The notes below the pieces were generated by a model, which searched no databases, had not been told where the DNA came from, and was given only the letters and a program-made list of their open reading frames with translations. From positions 3,596,001 to 3,660,000 of the forward strand of contig OY292277.1 of the NCBI GenBank assembly GCA_958496175.1: a stretch of 64,000 bases of DNA, written 5' to 3'. Below, piece by piece: positions 58,680 through 64,000 of this stretch. This DNA comes from Sisyra terminalis. Lineage: Eukaryota; Arthropoda; Insecta; Neuroptera; Sisyridae. Made by a program: the position numbers and the translations under genes. Position 1 is the stretch's first letter. Each line of letters opens with the position of its first letter.

Positions 58680-60748
58680 ACTGAAGGGTAAGTGGTGGTC
58701 TTTGGTCTACCGACCTAACAAAATGCATAGATTATTACAACTGAAATATTGTTCCTTTAATAAAAATAAAGTAAAAGTACTGATCTATTGATCTCTTATC
58801 TATACTGGTTGCCAAATTTAATAATATCTCCACCTTTTTTTTGTAGGGAAATTTCATGTTTTATCTGTGGATCAGGTAGTGTTTACTACACACATTACAA
58901 TATTTTTTCGAAATTTTTTTTTTTGTTCATTCGGGTTTAAAAAAAATTATTACTTTTCGAAAAAAGGTAAAAACCATAAAGCCTCGTAAAAAAAATCTAT
59001 TTTTTTTAATATTATTAAACAATACGGTCTACATAAAATTTGATGTATTCACTTTGTATAATGTGTGGATAAAACACCACTTACTCCTCACAAAAATGCA
59101 TGAAATTTTCGAACTAAAAAATAAGAAAAGAAATTAAAAACTGAATACAAACAAATAACCAAAAGGTGAAAAATCTTCAATATTAAAAGTTGATTTTACA
59201 CATTAATGAAATTAAATTAATTTTTAATAAATATTTTTTTCGGTAAGCTCGTGAAATTCCCTGAAAAAAAAATAAGTTTATGTGAGAAAGACGTGAAAGA
59301 TCACAAATATACATGCTGAATGATTTTATCTTAATATAATTTTTTGCTAGTTTTCTTGACTTAAATGGAATTTACATTTTCTATCCTTGGAAAGTCGGGA
59401 AAAACATCCAGCACGGGTAGGGAAATTTTGCCACTACTAAAACTCACTTAGAATAGGTTTTTATTTTTTTTATTTTTTGGAAAAATAGTTCAATTAATGC
59501 TTGTAAATGGTTCTTTAGTCTAAAATTTTAAAGTATTATATTTTTTTCCGGAAAACAAGAAGAAACTTTTTTTGGTCTGATTGATTTTACTTTACATTTC
59601 AACTTTTACTACATTTTTTTAGAGTGTAAAGTAAAATCAATCAATCCAAAAAAAGTTTCTTCCTGTTTTCCGAAAAAAAATAAGATACTCTAAAATTTTA
59701 AACTAAAGAACCATTTACAAGCATTAATTGGTCTATTTCTCCAAAAAATAAAAAAAATAAAAACCCATTCTAGGTGAGTTTTAGTATTGTCAAAATTTCC
59801 CTACCCGTGCTAGATATTTTTCCTAACTTGCCAAAGATAGAAAATGTGAATTCCATTTAAGTCAAGAAAACTAGCAAAAATGATATTAAGATTAAATCAT
59901 CCAGCATGTATATTTGTGATCTTTCATGTCTTTCTTACATTAACTTCTTTTTTTCAGGGAATTTCAAGGGCTTACCGAAAAAAATATTTATTGAAAATTA
60001 TTTTATTTTCATTAATGTGTAAAATGCATAAATCTTAAAACCATTTACAACTATTAAAACTCCTACAAAAAAAATTCATGAATTCATTCTTAGTGAGTTA
60101 TTGTAATGATAAAATGTCCCTACCCGTGCAGGATGTTTTTCCTGACTTACCGGGCATGTATTGTTATAATCTTTCACGTCATTCTCATATTAACTTTTGT
60201 CTAGGAATTTCAGAAAACTACCGAAAAAATCAATAATTGGAGATTAAGTTATTTAAATTAATGTTTAAGATTATATATTGAAGATTTTTTTTTCTAGTAC
60301 GAAAATTCAATGTATTTTTGTGAGGAGTAAGTGGTGTCTTATCCACACATTACACAAAATGTAAACATCGCATTTTATGTAGACTTTATTGTTAATTTTT
60401 GTTTAAAAAATACGAAAAATATTTTTCGTTTTACGTGACTTTATGATTATGATTCTTTTTCGAAAAATAATGTTTTTTTTTTTTTAAATCTAAGAAAAAT
60501 AATGGGATGTGGCCGTTGTATTTAATGTGTGTACCAAACACCACTTACTCCAAAATAAGAACAAAAATTTCTGGACTAAAAAATTTTTTTTTTTATATTT
60601 TATTTGGCATCCAGTATAAATTAAAGATCATAGATCAGGGCTTTTAGATCGTTTTTATTGGTTCAGTTAAAAATCACTGCTCTTTTTTTTGATACAAAAA
60701 TATTTTGCATTTTGTTAGATCTGTGGATCTGACACCACTTACTCCTCA
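58680..60748. repeat. 2.07-kb palindrome (centre ~59610)
   Basis: Left arm 'AAGTGGTGGTCTTTGG', 'CTAACAAAATGCA', 'GGATAAAACACCACTTACTCC', 'CAGCACGGGTAGGGAAATTTTG' and 'GTAAAGTAAAATCAATCAAT' all return in reverse on the right, out to 'ATCTGACACCACTTACTCC' at 60725-60745. The right arm has an extra ~200 bp (60030-60235) that duplicates part of the arm. No coding frame spans it. Confidence 0.75.
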
Positions 60749-60749
60749 G

Positions 60750-61860
60750 TAAAACATATAAAATTTTTCGTACTCCAAAAAAATTAAAATTAAAATTCTT
60801 CTATATTGAAAGGATTGGAAATATCGAAAACTTCGATTCAAAAACCTATAATTTTTAAAGTTAAATCCTCACAAATTAGTTTTGTGCAGCAATGATCGCA
60901 AGAAGTACATATTGTACCATACATATCCTCCATTAACCGGTTTAGCTATAGAACACTCATAAATCTTATCACTGACATCACATACTTATACACATTGATA
61001 CTGTACAAAGATATTATAGAGAGAGTAATTATATCAACGTTATGGCTTTTGCAAAAAGCCCAAACCAAACCCATCGCATATAAGCATTGCGGTTTAGGTA
61101 TACAGCGCTCATTTATTTTATTTTGTGCAATGAAAAACGAGAGAAACGTTGGCCGCATATAAATATTCTTCTAATTGTTGAATGCAACTCCCTATACTGC
61201 TCTATAGATTATGGTGGAATCTTTGCGAAATTTTAAAATTTCAAAATTGACGGCAGGGCGTTACGGATTGTGATTTTTTTTACTTTCTTTCAAATGCTAC
61301 ATCGCCGCCGCCGCCGTGGCCGCTGCGGCTGCCGACTCTTGTTTAATTACTTTTCTGGCTATTTGTTCTTTGAATGTTTAAAATTATATGAGTAAATATA
61401 TATATTTAAATTTTAATTACTTCAGTGTGCAAGTATTTATCGTGAAGGCGAAACGTTTTATGTGCAAAAAGTTCCTGTTTCTCGGCAAGTAGATAAGTAG
61501 GCAGTATGTAATTCTTCAGCTTTAATGTTGTTGCCGGTTTTTCAATGTTTGAACCTAAAAGCATTGAGAATTCAAGTATTTGAAGCTTTTTTTTTGTAAA
61601 ACTACTCTTTGGTAGAAAGTTTGACGAAAAGTTTGGTCAATTTAATTGATGACGAAAGATAATTATGAATTGTAGGCTTCCAAAGATAGATATGGAAGAT
61701 AGAAGCTAGGGACAAAAGGGAATTGATTGTGAAGAATTCACAACAATAGGGTGACAAAAAAGCTCTGATAAAGAAACATAAAATTTAGTTGGTTTTCAAA
61801 AAAATAACTTGTTAATCAAAATAAGATTTTTTCTCTAACGTTGAACAGTTATACTGTGTA
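60750..61860. other. non-coding stretch with a CCG microsatellite
   Basis: A GCCGCCGCCGCCGTGG run lies near 61302-61320 in an otherwise AT-rich segment. Nothing else recognised. Confidence 0.5.
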
Positions 61861-61865
61861 TTAGA

Positions 61866-62872
61866 GTGATTCAAAAAAATGATGAATTTTTTTTTCTTAA
61901 TTATATCGAAAATATTGTTGGGAATGACAAAAAAAATCCTGTGAAAGTTTAAGCTTTTAATATTAATATTAAGAGGTGCCACATTGAAAATTTCGATTTT
62001 CCATTTAAATAACATGGCAACAATATTCTCTTGCACTTTGGAATTTTATAGCTCACGTTGGTGACAATATTTCGGAATGACCAAGTTTTATTCTTGTAGA
62101 AAATTGAACGATCTACAAAAAAGTTCTCGGACAAGTTTTTGATATATTTATTCCTTCAAAAGTTATTCGAGGTCAAACTTTAACATAAGATAAATTTTAA
62201 TATTTTTTCAATTTTTTGACACAATCATCAATTTTATGAGAAAATGTTATAGGATATTTTTTGTAGAGCACTTGTTTCTTATAACTTATCTCTATAAAAG
62301 TTTTTGATATGTTTCACAGGTCCTAAGTTATTTAATTCTAATAAAAAAAATATTTTTTTTGTTAAAAATATAATAATTCAGAGAATTTTCATTTTAATGC
62401 AAATAACTTAGGACCTGTGAAAAATATCAAAAACTTTTATAAAGTTATGGGGAAAAAAGTGCTCTTAAAAAAATGTCCTATAAAATTTTCTCATAAAATT
62501 GATGGTTGCGTCAAAAAATTAAAAAAATATTAAAATTTCTCTTTAGTTCAACTTTGACCTCGAATAACTTTTGAAGGAATAAATATATCAAAAACTTGTC
62601 CAAGACCTTTTTTGTAGATCGTTCAATTTTCTATATACCTTAGTCATTCCGAAATATTGTCACCAACATTAACTTTAAAATTCCAAAGTGCAAGAGAATA
62701 TTGTTCCCATGTTATTTAAATGGAAAATCGAAATTTGCGATGCGGCACCTCTTAATATTAATATTAACATCTTAAACTTTCACAGGATTTTTTTTTTGTC
62801 ATTCCCAACAATATTTTCGATTTTATTAAGAAAAAAAAATCAACATTTTTTTTGAATCAGTCTACTGTGTGT
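61866..62872. repeat. giant foldback family F1, copy 3 (~1.01 kb)
   Basis: Same arms as the 57.5-kb copy, with AGTGATTCAAAAAAATG at the left and TTTGAATCAGTCT at the right. ACTGTGT occurs just outside on both sides (61855 and 62873), which could be a 7-bp target duplication, but the left terminus is not exact. It is followed within 15 bp by a family C element. Confidence 0.78.
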
Positions 62873-62884
62873 ACAATATATTTT

Positions 62885-63080
62885 GAGGTGAATCATCACA
62901 AAGCAGTTACGGAGTGATCCCAACTACTTGATGACCACTGAATAAGATTGCTTGGCAATCGAAAAACGTATCTGGGTAATACGTTACGAATATTTTTGTT
63001 TGAACTTCTGTTCAAACTTATTTTTTATATATTAAATTATACTACATAAATTGGACTACAATATATTCTATATATTGTAT
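62885..63080 (+). repeat. HHR-C element, single half
   Basis: It matches the rc of the centre and one outer arm of the 51.0-kb foldback ('TCACAAAGCAGTTACGGAGTG', 'TTTGTTTGAACTTCTGTTC', 'TTAAATTATACTACATAAAT'). Confidence 0.65.
62926..62990 (+). ncRNA. hammerhead-like motif, family C (near-complete)
   Basis: GAUGACCA, CUGAAUA (G8 changed to U), extra A, stem II GAUUGC-UUG-GCAAUC (6 bp), GAA, AAACGUAUC, UGGGU. Stem I pairs ACCA with UGG(G)U. It is the best family C copy for stem I and stem II; the one core change would need repair for activity. Confidence 0.55.
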
Positions 63081-64000
63081 ACACAGAACAACTTATTAAA
63101 TTTTCTTTCCATTGAAACTTCTCGTTGATTGACACTTGTTGTTACCGATGGTTTTTTGTTTGGGAAAAGACGCGCCAAATGTGAAAGCTTACGTGTCAGT
63201 GCACATCAATCATTGTATCTGTTATCGTTGATTTGTCGCGACGTTGGTGACATCAATGTCACATTGATATTTACGGAAATGTGGAAATTGGAACGTGGAA
63301 CGCATAATGTGACAGGAATTTGATGCGCGATTGATACAAATATGTAAAATGTATTGGCAATGATTGCGAAACAGAGATCTAACACGTTTTGCAAACGGTT
63401 ATGCAGTGATGGCTTCCAACTAGCTGGAAAGATATAGCGCAGTTACAGCTAGAAGATCTACGATCTACGATCGAAATCGTATAATGAGTGATTGTTGAAA
63501 GATTTTTGTTTTCGATAAGCGCGGAAAGAACTGGACGATGGACGCGACATTGTTTTCAAAATCCAAGAGCTTTATGTCTCTCGGCAATGATGTCTTCTTT
63601 CTTCCGTGAATGACTTTATCGTGGCATTTGAAATTTTATATGTTTAACCAAATATTTTAAAGTTCATTTCGATATCAATCTTTCGATCAAAAAATTGAAA
63701 TATGTTAATTATTCAAATATTAATGCACTAAATCTAAATAATAAATAACACAATTGCCTAAAGGTAAAATGCTAACTAAAGAAGCCTATCAGAAGAGATG
63801 AAGTAGTGTTTTTTTTTTGTTTCCTCTTCAACTTGATAATATTTCCTTGATAAAAATCAGAACAAATAAATAATTTGTCTGTTTTTCATCGGGGATAAAA
63901 AAATACAAGGAAATAAATTATCATTAATAAATTGATCCTCGATAGTCAAGAAGTCTTATGGCCATAGGCCATTATGATTTAAACTTGAAATTCATAATGA
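63081..64000. other. unique non-coding stretch at window end
   Basis: GC-richer from 63160 to 63600 and AT-rich afterwards. Short ORFs on both strands overlap here and are not supported. Nothing recognised. Confidence 0.45.

Overview
The window looks like a non-coding, repeat-rich stretch of an arthropod (probably insect) nuclear genome. It is strongly AT-rich with many poly(A)/poly(T) runs. It has one convincing protein-coding exon, a eukaryotic splice donor, remnants of a non-LTR retrotransposon, hAT-like and Tc1/mariner-like MITEs, tandem arrays and several very large inverted repeats. No operon, CRISPR array, rRNA or intact tRNA is visible. The order of insect cannot be settled from this sequence.

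Gene content: the supported gene part is a first coding exon on the minus strand (26435-26901, 155 codons plus 2 nt). It is preceded by a 9-codon upstream ORF whose stop overlaps the main start, and followed by a consensus splice donor. The gene would continue to the left of this exon through a long intron, but I could not find another exon in the window. Nearly all other ORFs lie in repeats or AT-rich DNA and do not look coding.

The main finding is a set of hammerhead-ribozyme-like motifs (HHRs) in several repeat families. Family A is a roughly 300-390 bp foldback retroposon (copies near 1.0, 37.1, 40.2 and 50.6 kb). Each copy carries two HHRs facing each other. Three copies have a poly(A)-like end and 11-12 bp target-site duplications; one sits inside a tandem repeat whose neighbouring unit shows the empty site. 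Family B is a small palindrome near 29.2 kb, with a partial copy near 30.5 kb, and carries a newt-like GUC hammerhead. Family C shares a motif that forms one decayed HHR per unit in a five-unit tandem array (32.18-33.85 kb, about 310-380 bp per unit, like an animal retrozyme). It also occurs singly at 10.0 kb and as foldbacks at 51.0 and 62.9 kb. Family D pairs with family C inside 541-bp tandem units at 27.84-28.9 kb.

Layout by region: 0-2 kb, diverged repeats with HHR-A copy 1; 2-14 kb, AT-rich DNA without recognisable genes apart from one HHR-C copy; 14.0-14.4 kb, non-LTR retrotransposon remnants; 15.6 kb and 19.3-19.9 kb, MITEs; 24.2-26.2 kb, tandem array derived from initiator tRNA-Met; 26.4-27.6 kb, first exon and GC-richer promoter area; 27.8-34.1 kb, HHR repeat domain; 35.85-37.64 kb, tandem repeat with nested HHR-A; 39.1-40.5 kb, hAT MITE, foldback and HHR-A; 42.5-47.4 kb, three successive tandem arrays; 49.85-63.1 kb, giant foldbacks (three copies of one family plus two unrelated palindromes of 1.36 and 2.07 kb) mixed with HHR elements.

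All motif and structure calls were made by eye. Covariance-model searches, RNA-seq and comparison with other copies in the genome were not possible here.
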